DNA of 64,000 nucleotides from DATGKG01 sp963851325 (GTDB lineage Bacteria; Desulfobacterota; Binatia; Binatales; Binataceae): NCBI GenBank assembly GCA_963851325.1, contig CAWKOR010000001.1, forward strand, positions 1,054,001 to 1,118,000, given 5' to 3'. Below are positions 52,329-63,852 of the stretch, one piece after another. Each line of letters begins with the position of its first letter. Within the stretch, counting starts at the first letter, position 1. The notes beneath the pieces were generated by a model. That model saw only the letters and a program-made list of their open reading frames with translations. It ran no database searches and was not told where the DNA came from. The position numbers and the translations under genes are program-made.

Positions 52329-53468
52329 TTACGCCTGCGGCATCGGAGGCGCTTCCGGCCCGCGGTCGCTCTTGGGCGCCTTCTTCGCGCGTTCCGCCAT
52401 TTTCTCTTCGGTGAATTCCGGCATCACGTACTTGGCGAAACGTTCGAGGCTCGCGAGCACCTTCTTATGCGGGATCGCCTGATCGAAGTTGATCAGCATC
52501 ACCACTCGCTCGACGCCGACCTCCTCCCAGTAGCGCATGTTCTCGATGATCTCCTCGGGCGAGCCGACCGGGAAACCCTCACGCAGTGACAGAATCTCCG
52601 CCTGGCTGAGCAGCGCGGTAGCATTGGCCTGCGAGGTGTACGCATGCGAGGGATAAATCCCGCCGAGGCCGACCAGATGCGCCGCGGTCTGGAAAAATGA
52701 AAATGCCGCAGCTCCGCCAACCGCTTTGGCTTCGTTCGGATCCTCGCCGCAGTAGAGCCAGCTCGCGGCATTGACCTGGTTGTTCACGAACTTACCGACC
52801 GGATCGCAATGCTTGATGATGCGTCGATAGTCCGCAACCAGCCTGCGATAGTCCGCCGGCGTGCCGAGCGTGACGCCGAGCATTCCGATGCCGCGCTCGG
52901 CCGCCTGCACCGCAGTCTCGGGCGATGACACCGCGACCCACATCGGAGGATGCGGATCCTGGATCGGCTTGGGCAACACGTTGCGCGGCGGCATCGAGAA
53001 GTATTTCCCATGCCATTCGAATTCGTCCTCGGTCCACATTTTGGGAATCGCGCGGATGCACTCGTCCCACATTTCCTTGGTGCTGTCGGGATCGATGTTG
53101 AATCCGCCGACCTCGGTCCAGGTCGCCGACCTTCCAGTCCCGAACTCGAGGCGACCGCCCGATACGAGATCGAGCATCGCAGCGCGCTCTGCGATTCGCG
53201 CCGGATGATTCATCGGCGGAAGGCAGACCGAGATTCCTTGCCCGATGTGGATGCGCTTGGTCTTTGCCGCGGCCGCGGCGAGAAAAACTTCGGGCGCGGA
53301 GCCGTGCGAATATTCTTCCAGGAAGTGATGCTCGACCTGCCAGACCTGGTCGAAGCCGAGTTCGTCGGCGAGGATGATTTGCTCCATCGCCTGGTCATAC
53401 TCACGTAGCTCGGACTGACGCGACCACGGTTTCTGCACTGAATGTTCGTAGAAGATTCCGAATTTCAT
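52329..53468 (-). CDS. LLM class flavin-dependent oxidoreductase (second copy)
   Basis: This 379-residue luciferase-like monooxygenase opens MKFGIFYEHSVQKPWSRQ, followed by DELGFDQVWQVEHHFLEEYS, RIHIGQGISVCLPPMNHP and AERAAMLDLVSGGRLEFGTG. The last motif and PPMWVAVSSPETAVQAAER are typical. It is clearly diverged from the copy at 24351, so it is a separate subfamily and not a duplicate. The C-terminal tail is Lys/Pro-rich. No dedicated reductase is nearby. Confidence 0.9.
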   Translation of the reverse strand: MKFGIFYEHSVQKPWSRQSELREYDQAMEQIILADELGFDQVWQVEHHFLEEYSHGSAPEVFLAAAAAKTKRIHIGQGISVCLPPMNHPARIAERAAMLDLVSGGRLEFGTGRSATWTEVGGFNIDPDSTKEMWDECIRAIPKMWTEDEFEWHGKYFSMPPRNVLPKPIQDPHPPMWVAVSSPETAVQAAERGIGMLGVTLGTPADYRRLVADYRRIIKHCDPVGKFVNNQVNAASWLYCGEDPNEAKAVGGAAAFSFFQTAAHLVGLGGIYPSHAYTSQANATALLSQAEILSLREGFPVGSPEEIIENMRYWEEVGVERVVMLINFDQAIPHKKVLASLERFAKYVMPEFTEEKMAERAKKAPKSDRGPEAPPMPQA

Positions 53469-53509
53469 GCGCGACGCTCCGTCACCGGCTTAAGCCGGCG
53501 CTACAAAGT

Positions 53510-54374
53510 TCAATTCAGTTTTTGCAAGCTCGGACAAAATCCCAACCCCACGGTTCCTTCACCACAGTATGCACCAGCGGAAGGCCCGAGCGGAGTCACC
53601 ACCAATTTCGCACATTTGAGCCGCTGCTGCGCCTGGGCTGCGAGGCTCTTCGCTCCCTCGGGATTGTTGCCGTGCGTGATCACCACGATCGCCTCGCTGC
53701 CGCCCAGCTCGCTTCTGCGCCAGCTCCAGCATCTTCGCGACGTTCTCCGCCTGCGTGCGAGCCTTGCCGATGACGGCGATACGACCCCATACGCGAATCA
53801 GCGGCAGCATCCCGCGCAGCGGACCGACGTTCATTTCGTACAGGGAAATGCGGCCGTCACGACGCAGGTATTCGCTGGTCGCCGGCGCATAGAAGCTGTC
53901 GATTTGAGGCGTCGCCTCTTCGATCGCACTGATGATGTCCTTCAGCTCCGCGCCTCGCGCGGCCATCTCGGCAGCACTGATCGCGACCGCTCCGAGCGCC
54001 GTCAGCGCGCGCCCGGTGTTCATCACCTCGACTTCGATCTTGCTGTCGCGCTTGGCGACCACGGCGGCCGAATACGCGGCGGTGTAAGTCGAGCACGATT
54101 CGAAGGGATTGATGAGGCATAGCACGCGCTCGGCGCGCTCATGCGCCTTGCGAAACGCGGCAAGGAAATCCGACGGCATCGCGGCGGCGATGGTCGGCAG
54201 CCGCGGTTCATCTTTGAGGCGGCGATAGAACTCGCCGCGATCGAGCGCGTCATCGCGGAAAAACTCGGTCGCGAAAGCGACTTGCAGTGGCGCGGTCTCG
54301 ATGCCGAGGCGCGCGGTCTCGGCGCCGGGCAAATCGACGCTGGAATCGGTTACAATGGAAATAAGCTGATTCAC
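53510..54374 (-). CDS. DegV family fatty-acid-binding protein (1-bp frameshift)
   Basis: DegV proteins bind fatty acids; the FakB members present them to the kinase FakA. ISIVTDSSVDLPGAETARLG at the N-terminus, AAAMPSDFLAAFRKA and YAPATSEYLRRDGRIS are family hallmarks. Near 53703 one extra base (CTGGGCGG on the coding strand) shifts the frame. Corrected, the protein continues GGSEAIVVITHGNNPEGAKS to a stop at 53510, giving 287 residues, and the 865-bp length fits one added base. Uncorrected, the C-terminal quarter is scrambled. No FakA-like kinase is in the window. Confidence 0.85.
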
Positions 54375-54489
54375 TTTCCTACCAGATGTTAGTTAATAAC
54401 CGTTTACCGCGCCCCTCCGGTCGGTCAAGGAACGCTCCCGCACGAAATCGTTTCGCGATGTTCTCGAAGAATGTGTGACCCACCCCGAG

Positions 54490-54700
54490 CCCAGGAGCGC
54501 CGACGCCAACGGCGAGCAGCGTTCGCGGTCAACACGCGGCTTATTGCGGAGTCGTTCGATTTAACCCGAATGATTTACCACTTGAGCAAGGAATTGAATT
54601 AGTGGAGGACGTTGCGGCCCCTTTGATGAACCCGAAATCCTTTGCGGAAATTGAATACGAGTTCCAGGTCATTTTCGAGAACGTAGATTATAGATATTAA
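54490..54700 (+). other. possible 3' remnant of an unknown gene
   Basis: A frame without a start codon reads AYCGVVRFNPNDLPLE, then GIELVEDVAAPLMNPKSFAE and EFQVIFENVDYRY before a stop at 54700. The codon pattern looks coding, but no ATG or GTG opens it and no family is recognised. It could be the tail of a lost gene in the accessory patch. The gap 54375-54831 otherwise holds only the promoter at 54774. Confidence 0.3.
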
Positions 54701-54773
54701 TTAAGCCAGGAAGATTTTAGTTATGGCCAGGACAGAAATAATACAAATGTAAAGGATATTTTTGGTATTTTGC

Positions 54774-54801
54774 TTGACAAATAATTCACCAGGAATAAAG
54801 T
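54774..54801 (+). promoter_or_regulatory. sigma70-type promoter for the DGQHR gene
   Basis: A perfect TTGACA is followed after 16 bp by TAAAGT, in an AT-rich stretch. The transcript would start about 25 bp before the ATG at 54832, which has GGAGGA 8 bases upstream. Confidence 0.6.
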
Positions 54802-54831
54802 AGTCGCAAATTTGAGCGGAGGACAATACAA

Positions 54832-56140
54832 ATGACTGCACTCTCAGAAACTACAGCCGGTTCTATTCAGGATGCATTGCGCACCACGCGACAGCGAGCC
54901 GTGACCTTGATTGGCCAACTTGAGCGCAATCAGGGTCGGCCGACATTTACTGGACGATTAACCTTGGAGCAGTTCGCCGAACTGACGGTGGTGCACAATC
55001 GAAAGTGGGCGGAAGACGCAGGCGAATTCGATGGATGTCGTTACGCAGCGCGAGATCATCGACGCCCACGCGAATGGTCTGGCGATCCTTCATGCTGCAA
55101 GGTCTGGTAGATGCGACGATCCGAAGAATGCGAGAAGATGAACCTGCGTCGCCTTTGATCGAAGTTCTTGAGAAAATCCAGGATCGTGTCGGCCACAGCA
55201 CCCATTATGGATTGCCCCAGGTCACCTTGGTGCTTACAGGTGAGCCCGAACTCCGGCTCGTCAAGGACGGCGAAGACACTGTTGCCGCAAGGCTGTCGCT
55301 GCCATCGGGGCGACTCTTTGTCGTAGCGGATGGTCAGCATCGACGAGAAGCGGCGCGGCGAGTCCGCGACTTTATGAACGACCTTATCGCTACACGGCGA
55401 ATTCCCGGAAGGGAAAGCTCTATCCTCATTCGGATTCCCCGATGTCGGCCGACGAAATGGAAGCTTGGTCTGCGATTCATGAGACCTTCCGTGCATGGAC
55501 ATGGATTTCATTCGAGGCGCATATCGGCTTGGAAGTGGAAGAAGCCCGGCAAATGTTTACAAACTACAACTGTCACGTTAAGCCCGTGAAGATGGGGCTT
55601 AGCCTCGAATTCGATCACAGCAATCCGATCAACCGCTTCGCGAAGGATTGGGTACAGGAGCATCTTGCAACCATCCCCGATGGTAAGAGGCTCGACCTAC
55701 GGGAGCTTGCTACCGTTCATGGATTTCTTTTCCTCGGCAAGACCACGATCAAGAGCGCGCCTTATGACGTTGACGACATCCTGCCGATCGCCAGGGAGTT
55801 CTGGACATTGGTCCTACAAGCTAAAGAATGGCGGCGGCAGGATTCGCTGCTACACGACGTCCCGGTGCTGAAAGCTCTGGCAAAAGCCTGGTTCTATGTC
55901 TTCGTGGCGCGGCGCAATCAAGCTCGCGATAAGGCTGAGCTTCTGCGCACCTACATCCGAAAGACCGTCTTCGACCGCAACTGGATGCAGTCGGTTCCGG
56001 GTTTGGAGGCGCATACTGTTCCCGCCGAAACCGAATTGGGATTCCGATTTTCACCCGCTCATAACGATATTGTGGCCAGGATCGTCGAACATGTTCTGGG
56101 CAAAAAAGGAACGCTACAGTCGCTGCGTACAGTCGCATAG
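54832..56140 (+). CDS. DGQHR-domain (DndB-like) protein with three 1-bp frameshifts
   Basis: The three overlapping frames join into one 435-residue protein. The motif RLFVVADGQHRREAARRV is the DGQHR signature of DndB, the regulator of DNA phosphorothioation, and of related solitary proteins. The N-terminus includes TFTGRLTLEQFAELTVVHNR. Downstream are ARQMFTNYNCHVKPVKMGLS and FDHSNPINRFAKDW, also family-like. Indels lie near 55033 (+1), 55087 (+1) and 55410 (-1). The 1309-bp span fits a net +1. No dndA, C, D or E is in the window. It may be a solitary restriction-linked or phage-related protein, and its function is unknown here. Confidence 0.75.
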
Positions 56141-56183
56141 CGGCCAAGAGTCAAACATCTCGCGCACCACGAAGTCTACGAGG

Positions 56184-56206
56184 GGGGGCCGCCCGCGGCG
56201 GCCCCC
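56184..56206 (+). terminator. GC-rich hairpin after the DGQHR gene
   Basis: GGGGGCCGCC pairs with GGCGGCCCCC around CGC, followed by TTAG. The stem is strong; the T-run is short. Confidence 0.6.
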
Positions 56207-56339
56207 TTAGCCTTCAGCCCCAACACGCGAGAAGTGCGATCGGATGATCGCTCCATCCAGTATCGGCAAAGAAGCGGCCCGATGGAGCCGGGGCGCGGGG
56301 CAGCGCTAGACTCGCAGGACATCACCTCGCAGGCGGCAC

Positions 56340-58777
<2,438 letters not shown>

Positions 58778-58865
58778 CCGAAGTCGACGACGCTTGAAGA
58801 TTTCGCGCGCATCGTGCGATGCTGCCCCTCGAATCGTATCGACCACAGCCAAGGAGTCTCCCGCG

Positions 58866-59633
58866 ATGCCCGACGTAGTAACTCTCAAGCGCCATCAGAA
58901 CTGGGCCACCCTCTCGCTCAATCGTCCCGACAAGCGCAACGCGCTCAATGTCGAAGTGCTGGCCGGAATGGACAAGGCGCTGCGTGAAGTTGAAAACGAC
59001 AAGGAGATTCGCGCGCTGGTGGTGCGCGGCGAGGGCCGGCATTTCTGCGCGGGCATCGATCTGGCCGAGGTCGAGCAGGCCGAGTCGGGTCACAATCCCG
59101 CGAGCCTCGAAGGGGTTTTTCATCGCCTCGAGCAACTGCACGCGATCACGATTGCCGCGGTGCAGGGCGCCGCGATCGCGGGAGGCCTGGAACTCGCGCT
59201 CCATTGCGATTTGCGCATCGCCGCTGACGACGCGAAGTGCGGCATGACGCTCGGCAAGGTCGGACTGATGGTGCCCTACGATTTCACCCGCAAGCTCATC
59301 GAGGTCATCGGCGCCGCGAACACTTCGCTGATTCTCTTCACCGCCGATCTTTTTGACGCGAAGCGGGTCTACGAAATGGGCATGATGTCGCAGGTGGTGC
59401 CGGCCGCCGCGCTCGACGAGACCGTGAATGCGCTGGCCGAGAAAGTCGCCGGCAATGCGCCACTCTCGCTGCGCGCGATGAAGGCTACCGTTCGCAGATG
59501 CATGAGCGAGACTTTCGACGCATGGCACCAGGACATGCTCGACCTCGCGCGGGCGGTGCGTCAGAGCAGCGATGCGAAGGAAGGTCCTCGCGCGTTTCTG
59601 GAAAAGCGCAAACCGGCCTGGCGCGGCGAATGA
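58866..59633 (+). CDS. enoyl-CoA hydratase/isomerase family protein (second copy)
   Basis: This 255-residue crotonase-fold protein has the N-terminus VTLKRHQNWATLSLNRPDKR, the oxyanion segments FCAGIDLAEVEQ and QGAAIAGGLELALHCDL, and the C-terminus EGPRAFLEKRKPAW. The ATG at 58866 is chosen for AAGGAG 10 bases upstream; an earlier frame start has none. It differs from the copy at 12384 and is not in an obvious catabolic operon. The exact reaction (hydratase, isomerase or hydrolase) is open. Confidence 0.9.
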   Translation: MPDVVTLKRHQNWATLSLNRPDKRNALNVEVLAGMDKALREVENDKEIRALVVRGEGRHFCAGIDLAEVEQAESGHNPASLEGVFHRLEQLHAITIAAVQGAAIAGGLELALHCDLRIAADDAKCGMTLGKVGLMVPYDFTRKLIEVIGAANTSLILFTADLFDAKRVYEMGMMSQVVPAAALDETVNALAEKVAGNAPLSLRAMKATVRRCMSETFDAWHQDMLDLARAVRQSSDAKEGPRAFLEKRKPAWRGE

Positions 59634-60668
59634 TCAGTCAGCCGGGCCGAGCGCCTTGCGAATCGCGATCGCGCTCTGCAGCAGCGTGCTCGGCACATTC
59701 AAGGTTCCCGCGACATTCGAGTACGGATACAGCCGCGCGTTGATGTGCGCATGCAGCGGAAGCCCCTCGCCCTGATGGATCTCGTAATCGAGCGGCAATG
59801 GACCAAGCACCCGCAGAATTCGAAATAGTGCGCGCGCAAAAGCGTTGAGCTCGTGCTCGTCGAGGTCGGTCAGCAGGCCCAGATGCTTCGGCATCACCAC
59901 GTCGTAGCTGCGGGGGAACAAGCCGATCGGACTCGCATAGGTAACCAGCCCATGACGATTTTCGATGATCAGCTCGAGCCGATCGAACAGGTCGATCAGC
60001 TCATTGAATAGTCCCGGCGTCTCGCGCGCAGCCGATGCCTCCTGCGCCACCGCGGGGAGCGGACGTGGCGATCCGATGATCTGCTGATGAACGTGCGGCT
60101 GCGAAGCGCCGGATTCGCGGCCCTGATTCTTTCTGACCGCGATCGCCTTCACCTCGTGATTCTGAAAAGCGTGCAGCATCACGCGCACATCGGTCGCGAT
60201 CAGCTTTGCGAAATGCTCCTCGCCCAGAACTCCGGTGTAGGCGAGATCGTTATGCGAACGCGGCGCCTCGATGAAATGGCGCGGGTCCTCGATCACGACG
60301 TATGACTCATTGCGATCGCCGGTCAGCTCGGCAGGGATGCGCGGGAAAAGATTATTGATGACTCGAATGACCCAGCCCGAATCGCGGACCGCGCTCTCAC
60401 CCGACCAACGCGGCATCTCGTCGCGCGTCAGGCGAAAGACTTCGGGAGGGGTCTGGCTTTCATTGCCCGGGCAAAACGGGCAAGTCGCGATGGCATGTCG
60501 AATCGTAGCGTCGTCGAGAGTGCCGGCGTCGGGCGGATGATGCTCGCGGCCGCTGAGTGTGAACGCGAAACTTTTGCCCCGCAGATCCACGACGTACGAG
60601 ATCACTCCAGTGACTGGATTCTTGATCCATAGCAGCTTGTCGCTGCGAATTTCGTACTCAAGCGCCAT
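59634..60668 (-). CDS. galactose-1-phosphate uridylyltransferase-like protein
   Basis: This HIT-superfamily nucleotidyl transferase has 344 residues. The zinc motif CPFCPGNESQTPPEVF is near residue 63, NNLFPRIPAE follows, and the catalytic region is GASQPHVHQQIIGSP, the HxHxQ motif. GLFPRSYDVVMPKH and LPLHAHINARLYP supply the second half. These mark the GalT/DUF4921 branch, whose substrates may be other sugar-1-phosphates or ADP-glucose. No other Leloir gene is adjacent. Its stop abuts the hydratase stop (TGA|TCA). Confidence 0.85.
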   Translation of the reverse strand: MALEYEIRSDKLLWIKNPVTGVISYVVDLRGKSFAFTLSGREHHPPDAGTLDDATIRHAIATCPFCPGNESQTPPEVFRLTRDEMPRWSGESAVRDSGWVIRVINNLFPRIPAELTGDRNESYVVIEDPRHFIEAPRSHNDLAYTGVLGEEHFAKLIATDVRVMLHAFQNHEVKAIAVRKNQGRESGASQPHVHQQIIGSPRPLPAVAQEASAARETPGLFNELIDLFDRLELIIENRHGLVTYASPIGLFPRSYDVVMPKHLGLLTDLDEHELNAFARALFRILRVLGPLPLDYEIHQGEGLPLHAHINARLYPYSNVAGTLNVPSTLLQSAIAIRKALGPAD

Positions 60669-60728
60669 CTAATGAATCTCGCTCACGCGCGTTCACCTTT
60701 ACCAAGTGCTGCGACGGGAAAAAGGAAA

Positions 60729-60753
60729 GGGCGGCTTGCGAGCCGCCCTCATT
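60729..60753 (-). terminator. clpSA operon terminator
   Basis: GGGCGGCT-TGCG-AGCCGCCC forms a perfect hairpin beyond the clpA stop, with an A-rich flank on the plus strand that reads as T on the transcribed minus strand. Confidence 0.8.
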
Positions 60754-60792
60754 TCGAGATGCATTTTCAGTCGCGCGTGTCGGACGCGTCAC

Positions 60793-63102
60793 TCACGCAT
60801 TGGCAGGAGCAGGTTCCCGCGTTTCTTTGTATACGAAACTCAGCTTGTCGTCTTCGAGATCGACCACCGCGGTGCCACCCTTCTTGAGGCGTCCGAAGAG
60901 CAGCTCGTCGGCCAGCGAGCGCGCGATCTCGTTTTCGATCAGCCGTCCGAGCGGGCGGGCGCCAAACTTCGGATCGTAGCCATGCTCGGCCAGCCACTTG
61001 CGCGCCTTCTCGGTCACCTCGAGCTTCACCTTCTGCGCCTTGAGGCGATCCGAAAGCTCGGCGATGAACTTGTCCACCACCCGTTCCACCACCACAGTGC
61101 TGAGCGGCGCGAAGTCGATGATCGCCGACAGCCGATTGCGAAATTCCGGACTGAACATCCGATCGATGATGTTCTTCGGACTGCCGCTGGTACCGCCGTG
61201 AAATCCGATCATCGAGCGCGCCAGTTCCTGCGCCCCGGCGTTGGTCGTCATCACCAGCACCACGTTGCGGAAGTCCGCCTTGCGCCCGTTGTTGTCCGTC
61301 AACGCCGCGTGATCCATCACTTGAAGCAGGATGTTGAAGAGATCCGGATGCGCTTTTTCGATTTCGTCGAGCAGCAGCACGCAATGCGGCGTCTTGTTGA
61401 TGGCGTCGGTGAGCAGCCCGCCCTGATCGAAGCCGACATAGCCAGGAGGCGCACCAATCAGGCGCGACACCGTGTGACGTTCCATGTACTCGCTCATGTC
61501 GAAGCGCAGAAACTCGATTCCCATCACCTTGGCGAGCTGACGAGCGACCTCGGTCTTGCCTACTCCGGTCGGGCCCGCGAAAAGAAATGCGCCGACCGGC
61601 TTGTCCGGATGCGAGAGACCCGACCTCGCGAGTTTGATCGCGCGCGCGACCGCCTGCAGCGCGGGATCCTGTCCGTAGACGACCTGCTTCAGCTCCTCTT
61701 CCAGGTTCTGCAGCCGCTCGCGATCGTTGGCCGAAACCGTGCGCTCGGGAATCTTCGCCATCCGCGCGATGGTGCGTTCGACATCGCGCAGGCCAACTGT
61801 CTCGGGTTCCTTCTTGCCCTTGCCGCGCAGATGCGCCGCGACCCCCGCCTCGTCCACCACGTCGATCGCCTTGTCCGGCAGGTAGCGGTCATTTATATAC
61901 CGCGCCGACATCTCGACCGATGCGCGCAACGCCGCCGAGGTGTACTTCACGTTGTGATGCTTTTCGTAGTAGGTCTTCAGCCCGTTGAGAATCTGGATGG
62001 TCTCTTCCTGGGTCGGCTCGTTCACGTCGATGCGCTGGAAACGGCGCGCCAGCGCCTTGTCGCGATCGAATGATCGTTTGTATTCCTGGTAGGTCGTCGA
62101 CCCGATGCATCGCAGATCGCCCGACGCGAGCGCCGGCTTGAGCAGATTCGACGCATCCATGGTGCTGCCCGAGGCCGAGCCCGCTCCGACGATGGTGTGA
62201 ATCTCATCGATGAAGAGAATCCGCTTGTTGTTGCCGACCACCGCCTTGATGACGGCCTTGAGACGCTGTTCGAAGTCGCCGCGAAAACGCGTGCCCGCGA
62301 GCAGCGCGCCCATGTCGAGCGCGTAGATCTCGACACCCTTGAGCGCGTCGGGAACCTTGCCGTTGTGCACCGCGAGCGCGAGGCCCTCCGCCAAGGCGGT
62401 TTTTCCTACTCCGGCCTCGCCGACGAAAATTGGATTGTTCTTGCGCCGACGCAGCAGCACATGGATCGAGCGCTCGAGCTCCTTCTCGCGGCCGACCAGC
62501 GGATCGATTTTTCCCTGCGCCGCGCGCTCCGCCAGATTGATCGCGTAGGTCTTCAGCGCCTTCGACGGTGAAACTTTCCGATCGCCGTCCTCGTCGCCAC
62601 CGCCGCCCTCGCCTTCGCTCTCCCCGTCAGCATCCTCAGTGCCGCCGGCATCTTCCTTCTGGTCGGCAGCGATTTTGGAAACGCCATGCGAAATGAAATT
62701 GATTACATCGAAGCGCGAGACGTTCTGCTCCTGGAGGAAAAAGTACGCCGGCGATTCGGTCTCATGAAACATCGCCACCAGCACATTGCCGCCGTTGATT
62801 TCATTGCGACCCGACGATTGCACGTGAAGCGCCGCGCGCTGCAGCGCGCGCTGCACGCCGATCGCGTAGCGAGGCATCACGGTCTCACCCTTGGGCATCC
62901 GCTCAACCTGCTCATCGAGGTAGCGCGCCAGCTTTTTTTTCAGTTCCTCGAGGTCGGCGCCCGAATTTTGCAGGATGTTGCTGGTAGTGACGTCGTGAAG
63001 CATCGCGTACAGCAGATGCTCCAGGCACACGTACTCGTGACGGCGATTGACCGCCTCGGTTACGGCCAACTGCAGGGTCACCTGCAGCTCGCGGCTGAGC
63101 AT
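60793..63102 (-). CDS. clpA: ATP-dependent Clp protease ATP-binding subunit ClpA
   Basis: This AAA+ unfoldase feeds substrates to ClpP. The N-domain opens MLSRELQVTLQLAVTEA, followed by D1 with Walker A GEAGVGKTALAEGL and D2 with Walker A AGPTGVGKTEVARQLA, then LIGAPPGYVGFDQGGLL and the C-terminus. An acidic linker (EDADGESEGEGGGGDEDGD) follows the N-domain. The start at 63102 fits the family and has AGGA 6 bases upstream; an ATG six codons earlier (63120) is possible. ClpS lies upstream on the same strand. ClpP is not in the window. Confidence 0.96.
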   Translation of the reverse strand: MLSRELQVTLQLAVTEAVNRRHEYVCLEHLLYAMLHDVTTSNILQNSGADLEELKKKLARYLDEQVERMPKGETVMPRYAIGVQRALQRAALHVQSSGRNEINGGNVLVAMFHETESPAYFFLQEQNVSRFDVINFISHGVSKIAADQKEDAGGTEDADGESEGEGGGGDEDGDRKVSPSKALKTYAINLAERAAQGKIDPLVGREKELERSIHVLLRRRKNNPIFVGEAGVGKTALAEGLALAVHNGKVPDALKGVEIYALDMGALLAGTRFRGDFEQRLKAVIKAVVGNNKRILFIDEIHTIVGAGSASGSTMDASNLLKPALASGDLRCIGSTTYQEYKRSFDRDKALARRFQRIDVNEPTQEETIQILNGLKTYYEKHHNVKYTSAALRASVEMSARYINDRYLPDKAIDVVDEAGVAAHLRGKGKKEPETVGLRDVERTIARMAKIPERTVSANDRERLQNLEEELKQVVYGQDPALQAVARAIKLARSGLSHPDKPVGAFLFAGPTGVGKTEVARQLAKVMGIEFLRFDMSEYMERHTVSRLIGAPPGYVGFDQGGLLTDAINKTPHCVLLLDEIEKAHPDLFNILLQVMDHAALTDNNGRKADFRNVVLVMTTNAGAQELARSMIGFHGGTSGSPKNIIDRMFSPEFRNRLSAIIDFAPLSTVVVERVVDKFIAELSDRLKAQKVKLEVTEKARKWLAEHGYDPKFGARPLGRLIENEIARSLADELLFGRLKKGGTAVVDLEDDKLSFVYKETREPAPANA

Positions 63103-63136
63103 GATATTTCCTGATGCCATTTAATCCTTTATATAT

Positions 63137-63202
63137 CCCTCGAACTCCGCTCCGTCTCGGGGCGCCTGTGGCGCGGCTTCGCCCGCTTCGCGTCTCAATT
63201 CG
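63137..63202. repeat. R1 dispersed repeat in the clpS-clpA spacer
   Basis: CCCTCGAACTCCGCTCCG to CGCTTCGCGTCTCAATTCG closely matches 3553-3621 in the same orientation. It occupies half of the 150-bp gap between clpS and clpA, so it lies inside the expected transcript. Confidence 0.75.
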
Positions 63203-63254
63203 AGATCAGCTTTATGAAGACGGGCTTTCATATTGGTTGCGCGTGGTCGCGCCG

Positions 63255-63659
63255 TTACTCCTTTTCCATCACGCATTTGAGCGGATACTGCGCCTCGTGC
63301 GCCAATTCCTCCACCGCGTGCACTTTGGTTTCCGCAATCTCGAACGGATAAACGCCCGCCACGCCCATACCGTTCTGATGCACCCAGAGCATGATCTTGG
63401 TCGCCTCGGCGTGCGGCTTATGAAAAACCGTCTTGAGCAGTTCGACTACGAACTCCATCGGAGTGTAGTCGTCATTGAGCAGGATGACCTTGAACATCGG
63501 CGGACGCTTGGTCTTGGCCTGCGTCTTGGTCCGCCGCTCGATGACGGTTCCGTTATCGCCGCTGTCGCCACCGCCCTCGTCTCCGTCGGTGGACTTTGCG
63601 CTAGACTTGGCACGCGTCAGGGCTCGAATCGCGAGCCGTCTGATTTCATCTGAACTCAT
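63255..63659 (-). CDS. clpS: ClpS adaptor of the Clp protease
   Basis: ClpS delivers N-degron substrates to ClpA. The 134-residue protein has a longer, Lys/Gly-rich N-terminal tail (KSSAKSTDGDEGGGDSGDNG), then the core KVILLNDDYTPMEFVVELLK, with the binding-pocket residues in NDDYTPM, and HKPHAEATKIMLWVHQNG. The ATG at 63659 (MSSDEIRR) is a plausible start; an upstream extension of 44 codons lacks family support. The clpSA order is the usual one. Confidence 0.95.
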   Translation of the reverse strand: MSSDEIRRLAIRALTRAKSSAKSTDGDEGGGDSGDNGTVIERRTKTQAKTKRPPMFKVILLNDDYTPMEFVVELLKTVFHKPHAEATKIMLWVHQNGMGVAGVYPFEIAETKVHAVEELAHEAQYPLKCVMEKE

Positions 63660-63852
63660 ACGGTCACAGTTTCGCTTTGCACTCACATTAGGATAGCAGA
63701 CTGGGGCGGTATCTAGGGAGCATGTAAAGCGATTTTGATCGGGCTTCTCTTGAACGATCGTTTTGGCGAAATCAGTTTTGACTCGCTTCAACTGTTGTTA
63801 AGCTCTTTCCGGAAGCGCGCACGAAGCGCAATTACGCGAAGCGCATTAGAAG

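Noticed and set aside
54832..56140. A DNA phosphorothioation (dnd) locus
   Set aside because: Only a DndB-like protein is present; no dndA, C, D or E lies within the window.
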